Source: CAYJNO01 sp964371715
GTDB taxonomy: Bacteria > Bacillota_I > Bacilli_A > Erysipelotrichales > Erysipelotrichaceae
Length of the DNA: 64,000 nt
Assembly (NCBI GenBank): GCA_964371715.1
Contig: CAYJNO010000008.1
Span: forward strand, 11,910-75,909
Direction of reading: 5' to 3'
Positions 25,952 to 35,533 of the stretch are shown here, one piece after another (the first letter of the stretch is position 1; each line of letters starts with the position of its first letter). The translations under genes and the position numbers were made by a program. The notes beneath the pieces are model-generated. The model saw only the letters and a program-made list of their open reading frames with translations, searched no databases and was not told the origin of the DNA.

Positions 25952-26572
25952 ATGTTACATGTATTAAAGCATCCATTAATAACTCATAAGTTAGCTCAAA
26001 TGAGAAAAAAAGATACTAAAATGAAGGATTTCAAACAAAATTTAGATGAAATTGCCGGTCTTATGGCTTATGAAGTTTGTCGTGATTTACCTACTGTTGA
26101 TGTAGAAATCGAAACTCCAGTAGCAACTTGTATTACACAAGAAGTAGCAAATGATATTGTACTAGTTCCAATCCTTAGAGCAGGACTTGGTTTAGTAAAT
26201 GGAATCAATGATTTAATTCCTACTGCAAAAGTTGGTTTTGTAGGTTTATATCGTGATGAAGATACTTTACTGCCTCATGAATATTTTGTAAAGTTACCTG
26301 ATAACTTAAAAGATTCAGTAAATTTAGTGTTAGACCCAATGTTGGCAACAGGCGGGAGTGCTGTAGCTGCAATTGATGTTTTAAAAAGAGAGGGAGCTGT
26401 TAATATTAAACTTGTATGCTTAGTTGCAGCACCAGAAGGGGTTGCTTTAATTGAAAAAGAGCATCCTGATGTTGATATTTATTTAGCTGCATTAGATGAA
26501 AAGTTAAATGAAAAAGGTTATATAGTGCCAGGTCTTGGTGATGCTGGAGATCGAATTTTTGGAACAAAATAA
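25952..26572 (+). CDS. upp: Uracil phosphoribosyltransferase
   Basis: A 206-residue salvage enzyme making UMP from uracil and PRPP. The PRPP-binding loop is DPMLATGGSA, the N-terminal HPLITHKLAQMR segment and the uracil-binding C-terminal GYIVPGLGDAGDRIFGTK are typical. It works with the uracil permease at 2.0 kb. SD AAAGGAG precedes the ATG. It directly overlaps the first ATP synthase gene, the upp-atp linkage common in Bacillota. Confidence 0.97.
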   Translation: MLHVLKHPLITHKLAQMRKKDTKMKDFKQNLDEIAGLMAYEVCRDLPTVDVEIETPVATCITQEVANDIVLVPILRAGLGLVNGINDLIPTAKVGFVGLYRDEDTLLPHEYFVKLPDNLKDSVNLVLDPMLATGGSAVAAIDVLKREGAVNIKLVCLVAAPEGVALIEKEHPDVDIYLAALDEKLNEKGYIVPGLGDAGDRIFGTK

Positions 26573-26750
26573 AACACACGTTACTACAGTTTATAAATTT
26601 ATTGGGAGACTTGTAAGTGGATTGTTTATTGCGTTTATATTAGGTGGATATTTAGATAAATTACTTAATGTAGAACCATTATTTATGATAGCCTTAATTA
26701 TTTATGTGATATTTGGTAGTTTATATTTATTGGTAAAGGAACTAAAGTAA
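26559..26750 (+). CDS. atpZ: AtpZ-like small membrane protein
   Basis: A 63-residue protein with two transmembrane segments (roughly residues 9-27 and 36-57), at the place of AtpZ/AtpI-type assembly factors before the atp operon. The sequence FIGRLVSGLFIAFILGGYLDKLL resembles AtpZ. The TTG at 26559 is chosen: GGAG lies 9 bases upstream, inside upp, and the frame upstream is read by upp. Overlaps upp by 14 bases and atpI by one. AtpZ has been linked to c-ring assembly and Mg2+/Ca2+; the role here is inferred. Confidence 0.7.
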   Translation: MEQNKTHVTTVYKFIGRLVSGLFIAFILGGYLDKLLNVEPLFMIALIIYVIFGSLYLLVKELK

Positions 26751-27112
26751 TGAAAGATATCTTTTTAAATAATATAAAGAAAAAAACATTAATATTAATG
26801 ATTATAGTAACAATATTTAGCTTTATTATATTTCAAGATGTTAATATTAGTATTGGTATTATATTAGGTTGTTTTATAAGATTAGCAGGATTTAATTCTA
26901 TTATTAAAATGACAAATAGAATAGAAGCTTACAACAATCCAAAATCTAAAGCAAATTTTAATTATATTATAAGAATGCTAATGTATTGTGTGGTTATATA
27001 TATTGCGATAAGTGAGGGTATTAATTTAATTGCTTTGGCAATAGGTATGTTTATACTAAACATCGTAATTATTATTGAAAGTCTAAAAGGAGGTGAAAGA
27101 CGTGGAAATTAG
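26750..27112 (+). CDS. atpI: ATP synthase subunit I
   Basis: A 120-residue membrane protein with four hydrophobic segments (about residues 11-28, 32-48, 70-85, 90-108). Its length, topology and position between atpZ and atpB identify the ATP synthase I-chain family, which helps assemble the c ring. Little sequence conservation is expected in this family. It starts on the atpZ stop (TAATG) and overlaps atpB by 11 bases. Confidence 0.75.
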   Translation: MKDIFLNNIKKKTLILMIIVTIFSFIIFQDVNISIGIILGCFIRLAGFNSIIKMTNRIEAYNNPKSKANFNYIIRMLMYCVVIYIAISEGINLIALAIGMFILNIVIIIESLKGGERRGN

Positions 27113-27830
27113 TGAAGGTATCAATCAGATTATCTTTAAGATTGGTGATATGTATTTTTCAATTCATCAAACTATCTTTATCTGGTTTGGTATATTGATT
27201 GTTATCGGTGGGATTTTAATTTATGCTGGGAAAAAATTCCAACAAGCTGATCCAACAAAGCCACCAACAAAATTTATAGTAGTATTTGAACAACTATATG
27301 ATATGTGTAAAGGGGTAATTGGAGAAAACTTAAATAGTACAACATTTCGCTATTTACCATTTATGGGAACTATGATGATTGTTATGGTAGTTTCTAACTT
27401 AGTTGGTTTAATTGGCTTACAACCTCCAACTTCAAATCTAAGTGTTAACTTAACTTTGGCACTTATGGTATTCTTCATGATACATGGACAAAATATCAAA
27501 GAAGTTGGTATTAAAGGAAAATTAAAAGCTTGGTGTGAACCAATGGCATTTTTATTCCCATTAAATGTAATTGGTGACTTAGCATTTCCAGTTGCTTTAA
27601 CATTCCGTTTATTTGGGAATATTTTAGGTGGTGTAATTATTTCAAGTTTAATCTATGTAGTTGTAACGGCATTTATGCCATTTACTGGATTAATGTATAT
27701 CGCAACACCATTCTTACATATGTACTTTGATATATTCTCAGGAGTAATGCAAACGTACATATTCTTTACATTAGCTTCATTCTTTATTGGTGATGCTATT
27801 GATACAACAATAGAAACAAAAATTGTATAG
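27102..27830 (+). CDS. atpB: F-type ATP synthase subunit a
   Basis: A 242-residue membrane subunit that provides the two ion half-channels of Fo. About five or six transmembrane segments. The essential Arg is in LTFRLFGNILGG. The GTG at 27102 is the start: AAAGGAGG lies 7 bases upstream, and the further GTG at 27093 overlaps that SD. Paired with a c subunit that has a sodium signature, so this subunit should conduct Na+ (inference). Confidence 0.93.
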   Translation: MEISEGINQIIFKIGDMYFSIHQTIFIWFGILIVIGGILIYAGKKFQQADPTKPPTKFIVVFEQLYDMCKGVIGENLNSTTFRYLPFMGTMMIVMVVSNLVGLIGLQPPTSNLSVNLTLALMVFFMIHGQNIKEVGIKGKLKAWCEPMAFLFPLNVIGDLAFPVALTFRLFGNILGGVIISSLIYVVVTAFMPFTGLMYIATPFLHMYFDIFSGVMQTYIFFTLASFFIGDAIDTTIETKIV

Positions 27831-27886
27831 TATTTAACTTAACGAAAGTTAGTTGAAGATAAAATTAAATTAAAAGGAGAACAAAA

Positions 27887-28132
27887 ATGGAATACAATGA
27901 ATTTTTCGTACAAGGTATGGCTTTATTAGGTGCAGGGATTGCAATGGTTGCAGGTTTAGGTCCTGGTATTGGGCAAGGTATTGCAGCAAGTAAAGGAGCA
28001 GAAGCAGTTGGTAAAAATCCAGAAGCTCAAGGTCCAATCAGATCAATGATGGTATTAGGTATCGCTTTAGCGGAAACAACAGGTATTTATGCTTTCTTAA
28101 TAGCTTTAATCTTAATATTCTTCAAGGGGTAA
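27887..28132 (+). CDS. atpE: F-type ATP synthase subunit c (sodium-type signature)
   Basis: An 81-residue hairpin of two transmembrane helices; 8-15 copies form the rotor ring. The ion-binding carboxylate is Glu63. The residues known to bind Na+ in Ilyobacter/Propionigenium c subunits are all present: Gln30 in GPGIGQG, and Glu63, Thr64, Tyr68 in AETTGIY. Proton-type rings usually lack the Gln and the Ser/Thr-Tyr pair. Loop KNPEAQ is the gamma/epsilon contact. A hairpin with a GAAA loop precedes the SD AAAGGAG and may tune its higher translation. Confidence 0.95.
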   Translation: MEYNEFFVQGMALLGAGIAMVAGLGPGIGQGIAASKGAEAVGKNPEAQGPIRSMMVLGIALAETTGIYAFLIALILIFFKG

Positions 28133-28160
28133 TATTAACTAAAAACAAAGGAGAAATTTT

Positions 28161-28667
28161 ATGGAAATAGAAATCCTAAATTATTTAAGAGTAAGTTATG
28201 AAGATATGATATTAGTTTTCATAAGTACATTATTAATTGTGTTTATTGCCAAAAAATATTTTTGGGTACACGTTGTTAATTATGTTCAAAAAAGAGAAGA
28301 TTTCATAATTAATGAATTAAAAGAAGCTAATGACAAGTTAGCTGAATCAGAAGAAATAAATCAACAAGCAAAAGCTAAATTAAAAGAAATTAATACAAAA
28401 GCAAATGAAATTATTGAGGATTCTAAATCACAAGCATTATTAAAAGCTAAGGAAATTGAAGAAGCTTCAAGAATAGAAGTTGCAAGTATTAAAGAAAAAG
28501 CAATGAAAGATATTGATAATCAAAGAGCAAAATCACTTGAAGAAATGAAAAGTGAAATTGGTGAAATTGCAATTCTTGCAGCAAATAAAATTGTTAAGAA
28601 AGAAATCAATAAAGAAACACATCAAGATTATATTGATGAATTTATTGAAAAGGCTATTGAAGCTTAA
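28161..28667 (+). CDS. atpF: F-type ATP synthase subunit b
   Basis: A 168-residue peripheral stalk subunit. One N-terminal transmembrane helix (about residues 17-34) is followed by a long charged helix rich in Lys/Glu/Ala (roughly 45-160) that dimerises as a right-handed coiled coil and binds delta. SD AAAGGAG. Its stop overlaps the atpH start (TAATG). Confidence 0.93.
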   Translation: MEIEILNYLRVSYEDMILVFISTLLIVFIAKKYFWVHVVNYVQKREDFIINELKEANDKLAESEEINQQAKAKLKEINTKANEIIEDSKSQALLKAKEIEEASRIEVASIKEKAMKDIDNQRAKSLEEMKSEIGEIAILAANKIVKKEINKETHQDYIDEFIEKAIEA

Positions 28668-29215
28668 TGAACAGTTTAATATGTCAAAATTATGCTAATG
28701 CTTTAAAAGATTTAGCTTTAGAAAATGATAAATTGATAAAATATCGTGAAGATATAAATACAATTATCAATTTGTTTGATGAAAACAATGATTTATTGAC
28801 TTTTATTAATCATCCAAATATTTTAAAAGAAGATAAGAAAAACTTAGCTAAAGAGATATTTGATGTTGATAAAATTATTTTGAATTTTATTATGGTTTTA
28901 ATAGATAAAAGTTATATTCAGTACTTACATGGAATAGCTTTTGATTTTAATAAACTAGTTAATATTGAATTAAACGTTAAAGAAATTGAATGTTATAGTG
29001 CTAGTGTTTTAAGTGATGATCAAAAAGCAAAACTTGAAGCGATGTTAGAAAAAAAATATCAAACAGGTATTGTAATTAATTATTTAATTGATGAATCATT
29101 ATTAGCAGGTATTAAACTATATGTTGATGGACAAGTTATTGACAATAGTGCAGTTAGCAAATTAGCGAAATTAAAAGAAGAGGTTGAAAATATCGCCTTA
29201 AAGATAGAGGTATAA
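28667..29215 (+). CDS. atpH: F-type ATP synthase subunit delta
   Basis: A 182-residue stalk protein joining subunit b to the top of F1. The N-terminal helical bundle begins with CQNYANALKDLALEND, and the C-terminal segment YLIDESLLAGIKLYVDGQVIDNS matches the conserved GGxxxxxGxxxxDxS end of the family. One base separates it from atpA. Confidence 0.93.
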   Translation: MNSLICQNYANALKDLALENDKLIKYREDINTIINLFDENNDLLTFINHPNILKEDKKNLAKEIFDVDKIILNFIMVLIDKSYIQYLHGIAFDFNKLVNIELNVKEIECYSASVLSDDQKAKLEAMLEKKYQTGIVINYLIDESLLAGIKLYVDGQVIDNSAVSKLAKLKEEVENIALKIEV

Positions 29216-29216
29216 G

Positions 29217-30737
29217 ATGAGTGTAAAACCAGAAGATATAAGTAAAATTATAAAAGAAACAATCGCTAAATATGATGGCGAACTTGAAGTTTCTGAAAAG
29301 GGTAGCGTTATCTCTGTTGGTGATGGGATTGCTCGTATTCATGGATTATCTAATGCCATGTCAAGTGAACTATTAGAGTTTTCTAATGGTGTCTATGGGA
29401 TGGTTATGAACTTAGAGGAAGATCATGTTGGAGCATCATTATTAGGAGATGATACAGGTATTAAAGAAGGTGATGATGTAAAAAGAACAGGACGCATCGT
29501 TGAAGTTGGAGTTGGAGATGAATTATTAGGACGTGTAGTTAATCCATTAGGACAAGCTATTGATGGACTTGGAGAAATCAAAACAAAAAATCAAAGACCT
29601 GTTGAAAGAATTGCACCTGGTGTTATGACTAGAAAAAGTGTACACCAACCTTTAATGACAGGATTAAAAATTATTGATGCAATGATTCCAATTGGTAAAG
29701 GACAAAGAGAACTTATCATTGGAGACCGTGAGACTGGTAAAACAGCTATTGCTATTGATACTATTCTTAATCAAAAAGGACAAAATGTTAATTGTATATA
29801 CGTAGCTATTGGGCAAAAAGCAAGTACTATTGCGCAAATTGTTGAAAAGCTAAGAGTACATGGAGCAATGGAATATACAACAATTGTTGCAGCAACTGCA
29901 AGTGATGCTGCACCTATTCAATATCTTGCACCTTATGCAGGTTGTGCAATTGGTGAAGAGTGGATGGAACAAGGTAAAGATGTATTAATTATTTATGATG
30001 ATTTAAGTAAACATGCTGTTGCTTATCGTGCGATGTCTTTACTATTAAGAAGACCACCAGGAAGAGAAGCTTATCCTGGGGATGTATTCTATTTACATTC
30101 AAGATTATTAGAAAGAGCTGCTAAATTAAATGAAGAGTATGGTGGAGGGTCAATGACGGCTTTACCTATTATTGAAACTCAAGCAGGTGATATTAGTGCT
30201 TATATACCAACAAATGTAATTTCTATTACTGATGGACAAATATTCTTACAAACTGAATTATTTAATTCAGGAAATAGACCAGCTGTTGATAGTGGACTTT
30301 CAGTTTCACGTGTAGGATCAAGTGCTCAAACTAAAGCGATGAAACAAGTGGCTAGTACACTTAAATTAGATTTAGCTCAATATACAGAGTTATTAGCCTT
30401 CACACAATTTGGAAGTGATTTAGATCCTATTACTCAAGCTACGATAGATAAAGGTGCAAGATTAACTGAGCTATTAAAGCAAAGTCAATACTCACCATTA
30501 ACTATGCCTTATCAAGTAGTATCTTTATTTGCTGCTAAGTATGGTTTCTTAGTTAATGTAGCTGTTGAAGATGTAAAAGATTATGAAGAGAAACTTCATG
30601 ATAATTTCAAAACTATCAACAATGCATTAATTGAAGAATTAAGTGCTAAAGAAGCAATTAGTGAAGAGCTAGAATCTAAATTAAAAGCAGTAATTGAGGA
30701 ATTTACTAATAATTATAAAACTAAATATGAGGCATAA
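29217..30737 (+). CDS. atpA: F-type ATP synthase subunit alpha
   Basis: A 506-residue F1 subunit with a non-catalytic nucleotide site. P-loop GDRETGKTAI (usual GDRQTGKT), the RPPGREAYPGD loop, and the C-terminal signature PAVDSGLSVSRVGS. Full length. The two-base gap on each side fits a single polycistronic message. Confidence 0.98.
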   Translation: MSVKPEDISKIIKETIAKYDGELEVSEKGSVISVGDGIARIHGLSNAMSSELLEFSNGVYGMVMNLEEDHVGASLLGDDTGIKEGDDVKRTGRIVEVGVGDELLGRVVNPLGQAIDGLGEIKTKNQRPVERIAPGVMTRKSVHQPLMTGLKIIDAMIPIGKGQRELIIGDRETGKTAIAIDTILNQKGQNVNCIYVAIGQKASTIAQIVEKLRVHGAMEYTTIVAATASDAAPIQYLAPYAGCAIGEEWMEQGKDVLIIYDDLSKHAVAYRAMSLLLRRPPGREAYPGDVFYLHSRLLERAAKLNEEYGGGSMTALPIIETQAGDISAYIPTNVISITDGQIFLQTELFNSGNRPAVDSGLSVSRVGSSAQTKAMKQVASTLKLDLAQYTELLAFTQFGSDLDPITQATIDKGARLTELLKQSQYSPLTMPYQVVSLFAAKYGFLVNVAVEDVKDYEEKLHDNFKTINNALIEELSAKEAISEELESKLKAVIEEFTNNYKTKYEA

Positions 30738-30739
30738 TT

Positions 30740-31582
30740 ATGGCAGTAAATAAACAAGCTATAAAAGCTAGAATTAAATCAATTAATGCTACTAAAAAAA
30801 TTACTAGTGCCATGCAATTAATTGCTAATGCAAAGCTTGCAAAGCAAAGAAATGAAATGGAAAAAAATAAAGAATATGCAACACTATTACGAGCGGTTAT
30901 CAATGATGTACTTGCAAAAAATAGTGATGTAGATAGTAAATATTTAAAAATAAAAACTTCTCAAAAATCATTATATATAGTGTTTACAAGTGACCTTGGT
31001 CTGTGTGGCGGATATAATGCAAATATGGGTAAGCTTGCATTAGAATCAATTAAACAAGATGATGATGTAATAGTAGTTGGAACAAAATTATTTAAATCTT
31101 TAAAGAAAAAAGGATTAAATGTTATCAATGAATTTCAAAGTGTAGATGATGTAACAATTGATATTATTAAAGATTTAGTAGATATTGCGTTATTAAAATA
31201 TTTAGATAATGAAATTGGTTCTATTAAAGTTATTTATACTGAATTTATTAACACTATGACTTTTGAGGCAAAGGAATTAACAATTTTACCAGTTGAAATT
31301 GAGAAGACTAATATGCCAGGCTTAAAGAAAGAAACAATATTTGAGCCAAGTGCAGATGAAATATTAAACAATTTGATTCCAATGATGGTACAAAATATTA
31401 CTTATTCACTGTTATTAGAAACAAAAACTGCAGAACAAGGAGCAAGACGTCTAGCAATGGATGCAGCTACTACTAATGCAGAAGAATTAAATGATAAATT
31501 AGTATTAGCGTATAATCAGGCTCGACAATCAGCAATTACTCAAGAAATTACTGAAATTGTTGCTGGTGCTGATGCAATATAG
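30740..31582 (+). CDS. atpG: F-type ATP synthase subunit gamma
   Basis: A 280-residue central shaft. N- and C-terminal helices form the coiled coil inside F1 (IKARIKSINATKKITSAMQLI at the N-terminus; ARRLAMDAATTNAEEL and NQARQSAITQEITEIVAGA at the C-terminus). The central globular part contains TSDLGLCGGYNAN. Typical length. Confidence 0.97.
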   Translation: MAVNKQAIKARIKSINATKKITSAMQLIANAKLAKQRNEMEKNKEYATLLRAVINDVLAKNSDVDSKYLKIKTSQKSLYIVFTSDLGLCGGYNANMGKLALESIKQDDDVIVVGTKLFKSLKKKGLNVINEFQSVDDVTIDIIKDLVDIALLKYLDNEIGSIKVIYTEFINTMTFEAKELTILPVEIEKTNMPGLKKETIFEPSADEILNNLIPMMVQNITYSLLLETKTAEQGARRLAMDAATTNAEELNDKLVLAYNQARQSAITQEITEIVAGADAI

Positions 31583-31593
31583 AAGGATACTTT

Positions 31594-33003
31594 ATGGAAA
31601 AAAATATAGGAAAAATTATTCAAGTAATTGGTCCGGTTGTAGATATTAGATTTTCACATGGTGCTTTACCATCATTAAAAAATGCAATTGTTGTAGATTT
31701 AGGTGATGATAAAACATTAGTTGTTGAAGCAGCTCAACACGTTGGTGATGATGTTGTTAGATGTATTGCAATGGGATCAACTGATGGATTAGTACGTGGA
31801 ATGCCATGTACAGATACAAAAGATTTTATTAGAGTGCCAGTAGGAAATGATGTTTTAGGACGTATGTTTAATGTACTTGGTGAAGAAATAGATGGAAAAG
31901 AAAAATTATGTAAAGATGTAACAACTTTACCAATTCATCGTAGCGCTCCATCATTTGCTGAGCAACAAACTGTAGCTGAAGTATTAGAAACTGGTATTAA
32001 AGTAATCGATTTATTATGTCCTTATGCTCGTGGTGGTAAAGTTGGATTATTCGGTGGTGCTGGAGTTGGTAAAACAGTATTAATGCAAGAATTAATTCAC
32101 AATATTGCAAAAGAGCATGGTGGTCAATCAGTAGTAGCAGGTGTTGGAGAAAGAACACGTGAAGGTAATGACATGTATCATGAAATGGATGAATCAGGAG
32201 TTTTAAGTAAAACTGTATTAGTTTACGGACAAATGAATGAGTCACCAGGAGCAAGAATGCGTGTTGCTTTAAGTGGACTAACGATGGCTGAATATTTTAG
32301 AGATTATCAAAATCAAGATGTTTTATTATTCGTTGATAATATCTTTAGATTTACACAAGCAGGTTCTGAGGTGTCGGCTTTATTAGGTCGTATGCCATCA
32401 GCAGTTGGATACCAACCAACTCTTGCAACTGAAATGGGGCAATTACAAGAAAGAATCACTTCTACTGATAAAGGTTCTATTACATCAATTCAAGCTATTT
32501 ATGTACCAGCAGATGACTTAACCGATCCAGCTCCTGCCACAGCTTTCACGCACTTAGATGCTAAAACGGTATTAGACCGTGGAATTGCTGCCTTAGGTAT
32601 TTATCCTGCAGTAGATCCATTAGAATCAGCTTCTCGTATCCTAGATCCTTTAGTAGTTGGTGAAGCACATTATGAAACAGCAAGAGGTGTTCAATCTTTA
32701 TTACAACGTTATAAAGAGTTACAAGATATTATCGCAATCTTAGGTATGGATGAATTATCAGATGAAGATAAAGTAATTGTAAACCGTGCTCGTCGTGTAA
32801 GAAACTTCTTATCACAACCATTCAATGTTGCTGAAAAATTTAGTGGTATGGATGGGCGTTATGTACCTTTAGAAGATACAGTTAATAGCTTTAGTGAGAT
32901 ATTACTTGGGAAATATGACCATCTACCAGAACAAGCATTTATGATGTGTGGTACAATTGAAGATGTAGTTAAAAAAGCTAAGGATTTAGGTTATAATGCT
33001 TAA
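31594..33003 (+). CDS. atpD: F-type ATP synthase subunit beta
   Basis: A 469-residue catalytic subunit. P-loop GGAGVGKTV, catalytic Glu in GVGERTREGND, Walker B VLLFVDNIFRF, and the DELSDEDK hinge region of the C-terminal domain. G+C-richer codons than its neighbours suggest high expression. Overlaps atpC by 8 bases. Confidence 0.98.
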   Translation: MEKNIGKIIQVIGPVVDIRFSHGALPSLKNAIVVDLGDDKTLVVEAAQHVGDDVVRCIAMGSTDGLVRGMPCTDTKDFIRVPVGNDVLGRMFNVLGEEIDGKEKLCKDVTTLPIHRSAPSFAEQQTVAEVLETGIKVIDLLCPYARGGKVGLFGGAGVGKTVLMQELIHNIAKEHGGQSVVAGVGERTREGNDMYHEMDESGVLSKTVLVYGQMNESPGARMRVALSGLTMAEYFRDYQNQDVLLFVDNIFRFTQAGSEVSALLGRMPSAVGYQPTLATEMGQLQERITSTDKGSITSIQAIYVPADDLTDPAPATAFTHLDAKTVLDRGIAALGIYPAVDPLESASRILDPLVVGEAHYETARGVQSLLQRYKELQDIIAILGMDELSDEDKVIVNRARRVRNFLSQPFNVAEKFSGMDGRYVPLEDTVNSFSEILLGKYDHLPEQAFMMCGTIEDVVKKAKDLGYNA

Positions 33004-33388
33004 TATTAAAATCATTACTCCTTTTGGATTATATGATAGCTTAACTGCAAAAATTGTAAATGTCAGAACAAGTGATGGACAACGTGGTATTTTACCAAAC
33101 CATTTACCTTTGGTAACAACTCTAGAAATATCTAAAATGGAAATTGAAACAGAAAGTGAAAGAAGAACATATACGATAAGTGGTGGATTATTTTACTTAG
33201 ATGATGAAAACAATGTCTCAATCTTAGTTGATACAATTGAAAATGTTGATGATATTGATGTTGAAAGAGCAAAAATAGCAAAAGAAAAAGCTGAAAAAAT
33301 TATTTCAAGTAAAGGAAGTAATCATGAAATGATGCTTGCTGAGATTTCTTTGAAAAAAGCAATAAATAGAATTTCAAATTCAAAATAA
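32996..33388 (+). CDS. atpC: F-type ATP synthase subunit epsilon
   Basis: A 130-residue subunit made of an N-terminal beta sandwich (GQRGILPNHLPLVTTLEI is the family mark) and a C-terminal helical hairpin that can inhibit ATP hydrolysis. Starts inside atpD and stops on the next ATG (TAATG). Confidence 0.95.
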   Translation: MLNIKIITPFGLYDSLTAKIVNVRTSDGQRGILPNHLPLVTTLEISKMEIETESERRTYTISGGLFYLDDENNVSILVDTIENVDDIDVERAKIAKEKAEKIISSKGSNHEMMLAEISLKKAINRISNSK

Positions 33389-33588
33389 TGAATGTAGATA
33401 ATATTGTAGATTTAATCATTTATGTCTTTTGTTTTATAGCTAGCATGTATGCTTTAGAATCAATCAATTTTGAAAAGTTTATTAAAAAGAATAAAGTGGC
33501 AAGTGCCTGGTTATTATATTTATTGTTAGCATTTAGTTTAGCTTATTTAACAGCTCAATTCTTATTTGCGATAAATATTTTTGGATAA
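33388..33588 (+). CDS. DUF1146 membrane protein at the end of the atp operon
   Basis: A 66-residue protein with two transmembrane segments (about residues 6-24 and 40-62) and the connecting ESINFEKFIKKNK stretch, matching the DUF1146/YwzB family that often follows atpC in Bacillota. Function unknown; position and one-base overlap with atpC hint at a link to the ATP synthase. Terminator follows at once. Confidence 0.8.
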   Translation: MNVDNIVDLIIYVFCFIASMYALESINFEKFIKKNKVASAWLLYLLLAFSLAYLTAQFLFAINIFG

Positions 33589-33596
33589 TTTAAACT

Positions 33597-33624
33597 AACG
33601 ATAGCTTATAGCTATCGTTTTTTT
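33597..33624 (+). terminator. Terminator of the upp-atp operon
   Basis: AACGATAGC-TTAT-AGCTATCGTT (9-10 bp stem) with seven Ts. Confidence 0.88.
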
Positions 33625-33647
33625 CTTTTCTGCTAAAGAATAAAAAA

Positions 33648-33656
33648 TGATATAAT
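33648..33656 (+). promoter_or_regulatory. Extended -10 promoter of pepF
   Basis: TGATATAAT, 20 bases before the preferred pepF start and a short distance after the atp terminator. Confidence 0.5.
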
Positions 33657-33675
33657 ATTTAAAATGGAGGATATT

Positions 33676-35466
33676 ATGGAAGCAATTAAAAGAAGTGAAG
33701 TAAAAATTGAAAATACATGGAATACAAGTGATATATTTAGTACAAATGAAAAATGGCAAAAGACCTTAGACCATTGCATTGAAGAATTTAAATCTTTTAA
33801 AAATTTTGAAGGGGAATTAAATAACGCTAAATCTTTATTAGATTTTTTTGAAAAACTAGAAGAAGTAACTCGTACATTTCAATCAGTATATCATTATGCA
33901 GTATTAAATAATGATGTAGATATTAGTAATAGTGATAGTTATGCCAACCTAGCAAAAGTCAAAGAAGCTAGCGTTAAATTTAATCAGTCTTTAGCTTTTA
34001 GCAATGTAGAAATATTGAAAATTGATAATAGTAAATTAGAAGGTTTTTATAATGAAATTCCAGCATTAAGAAAATATGAACGTTCAATAAAAGAAATTAT
34101 GCGTGATAAAAATCATACTTTAACAGAAAAAGAAGAATCTTTACTTGCTTTAATGGGAGAAATAAATCAAAGTCCAAAAGATACTTTTATGATTTTAAAT
34201 AATGCTGATATGAAGTTTGATGATGCAATAGATGCAAATGGTTATACTCATCGTTTATCAAATGCTAGTTATTTATCATTATTATCAAATAAAGATAGAG
34301 TGCTTAGAGAAGATGCATTTAAAAAATTATTTAAAGGTTATGGCAGTTTAAATAATACATTAGCCCAAATTTTATCAACTCAAAATAAAATGTTAGCTAC
34401 AAATGCAACAGCTAGAAATTTTAACAGTGCAATTGAGGCATCATTGCATAATACTAATGTTCCAATAGAGACTTATCATAATCTAATTAAAACAGTACAT
34501 TCAAAAATTGGTGTATTACATAAATATATGGCTTTAAGAAAAAAAGTATTAAATGTCGAAGAATTACATATGTATGATTTATACGTACCAATGTTGGATG
34601 AATATAATATTAGCGTACCTTTTGAAGAAGCAGTTAATAATGTTTTAGAATCAACAATGATTCTAGGAAAAGATTATTATCAAACACTAAAAAAAGGTTT
34701 TGAATCAAGATGGGTTGATATTTATGAAAATATAGGTAAAAGAAGTGGTGCCTATTCGATGGGTGTAAATGTTCATCCTTTTGTACTGATGAATTATAGC
34801 GAAACATTAGATAGTGAATTTACTTTAGCTCATGAAATGGGACATGCAATGCATTCATATCTATCAACTAGAAATCAAAATTATTTAGATTCAAAATATG
34901 TTATTTTTGTCGCTGAAGTAGCTTCTACTTGTAATGAGGCATTATTGATGGATTATTTATTAAAAAATAATGATGATATTAAATTTAAAGCATTCTTAAT
35001 TAATCACTTTTTAGAGCAATTTAGAACTACCTTATATCGTCAATGTATGTTTGCAGAATTCGAGTTAAAAATAAGTGAATTACAACAAAGTGGTGTTGCT
35101 CTTAGTAAGGATGTTTTAAATAAAGAATACTATAAATTAAATAAGTTTTATTATGGTGATGATGTATTTGTGGATGAAGAAATTGCATTAGAATGGTCAC
35201 GCATACCACATTTCTATTTTAACTACTATGTTTATCAATATGCAACGGGATTTAGTGCTGCTATGGCTCTATCTAAAAAGATAATAAATCGAGAAGAGAA
35301 TGCTGTTGAAAATTACTTAAATTTCTTAAAAGGTGGATGCAGTAAATCACCTATTGACCTATTAAAAGATGGAGGAGTTGATATGAGTACTCCAAAACCA
35401 ATAGAGGAAGCATTGGACTTATTTGATTCATTAATTGAAGAATTAGAAAATATCATGTGTAATTAG
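33676..35466 (+). CDS. pepF: Oligoendopeptidase F (M3 family)
   Basis: A 596-residue cytoplasmic zinc metallopeptidase that cleaves short peptides. The zinc motif HEMGHAMH starts at His386, with the third ligand Glu in FVAEVASTCNE. Helix-rich N-terminal lobe as in the family. The second ATG (33676) is preferred: GGAGG sits 5 bases upstream, whereas the ATG at 33664 directly precedes that SD. Likely role: peptide turnover. Monocistronic. Confidence 0.95.
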   Translation: MEAIKRSEVKIENTWNTSDIFSTNEKWQKTLDHCIEEFKSFKNFEGELNNAKSLLDFFEKLEEVTRTFQSVYHYAVLNNDVDISNSDSYANLAKVKEASVKFNQSLAFSNVEILKIDNSKLEGFYNEIPALRKYERSIKEIMRDKNHTLTEKEESLLALMGEINQSPKDTFMILNNADMKFDDAIDANGYTHRLSNASYLSLLSNKDRVLREDAFKKLFKGYGSLNNTLAQILSTQNKMLATNATARNFNSAIEASLHNTNVPIETYHNLIKTVHSKIGVLHKYMALRKKVLNVEELHMYDLYVPMLDEYNISVPFEEAVNNVLESTMILGKDYYQTLKKGFESRWVDIYENIGKRSGAYSMGVNVHPFVLMNYSETLDSEFTLAHEMGHAMHSYLSTRNQNYLDSKYVIFVAEVASTCNEALLMDYLLKNNDDIKFKAFLINHFLEQFRTTLYRQCMFAEFELKISELQQSGVALSKDVLNKEYYKLNKFYYGDDVFVDEEIALEWSRIPHFYFNYYVYQYATGFSAAMALSKKIINREENAVENYLNFLKGGCSKSPIDLLKDGGVDMSTPKPIEEALDLFDSLIEELENIMCN

Positions 35467-35489
35467 TGATAGTAGCAGTATTTAATTTA

Positions 35490-35498
35490 TGCTATAAT
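35490..35498 (+). promoter_or_regulatory. Extended -10 promoter of tagO
   Basis: TGCTATAAT, 36 bases before the tagO ATG. Confidence 0.5.
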
Positions 35499-35533
35499 AA
35501 AAAAGTTAGATAAATAACTATATGAGGTAATAA

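Noticed and set aside
33664..33675. Upstream ATG for pepF
   Set aside because: The GGAGG it contains is the SD for the ATG at 33676.
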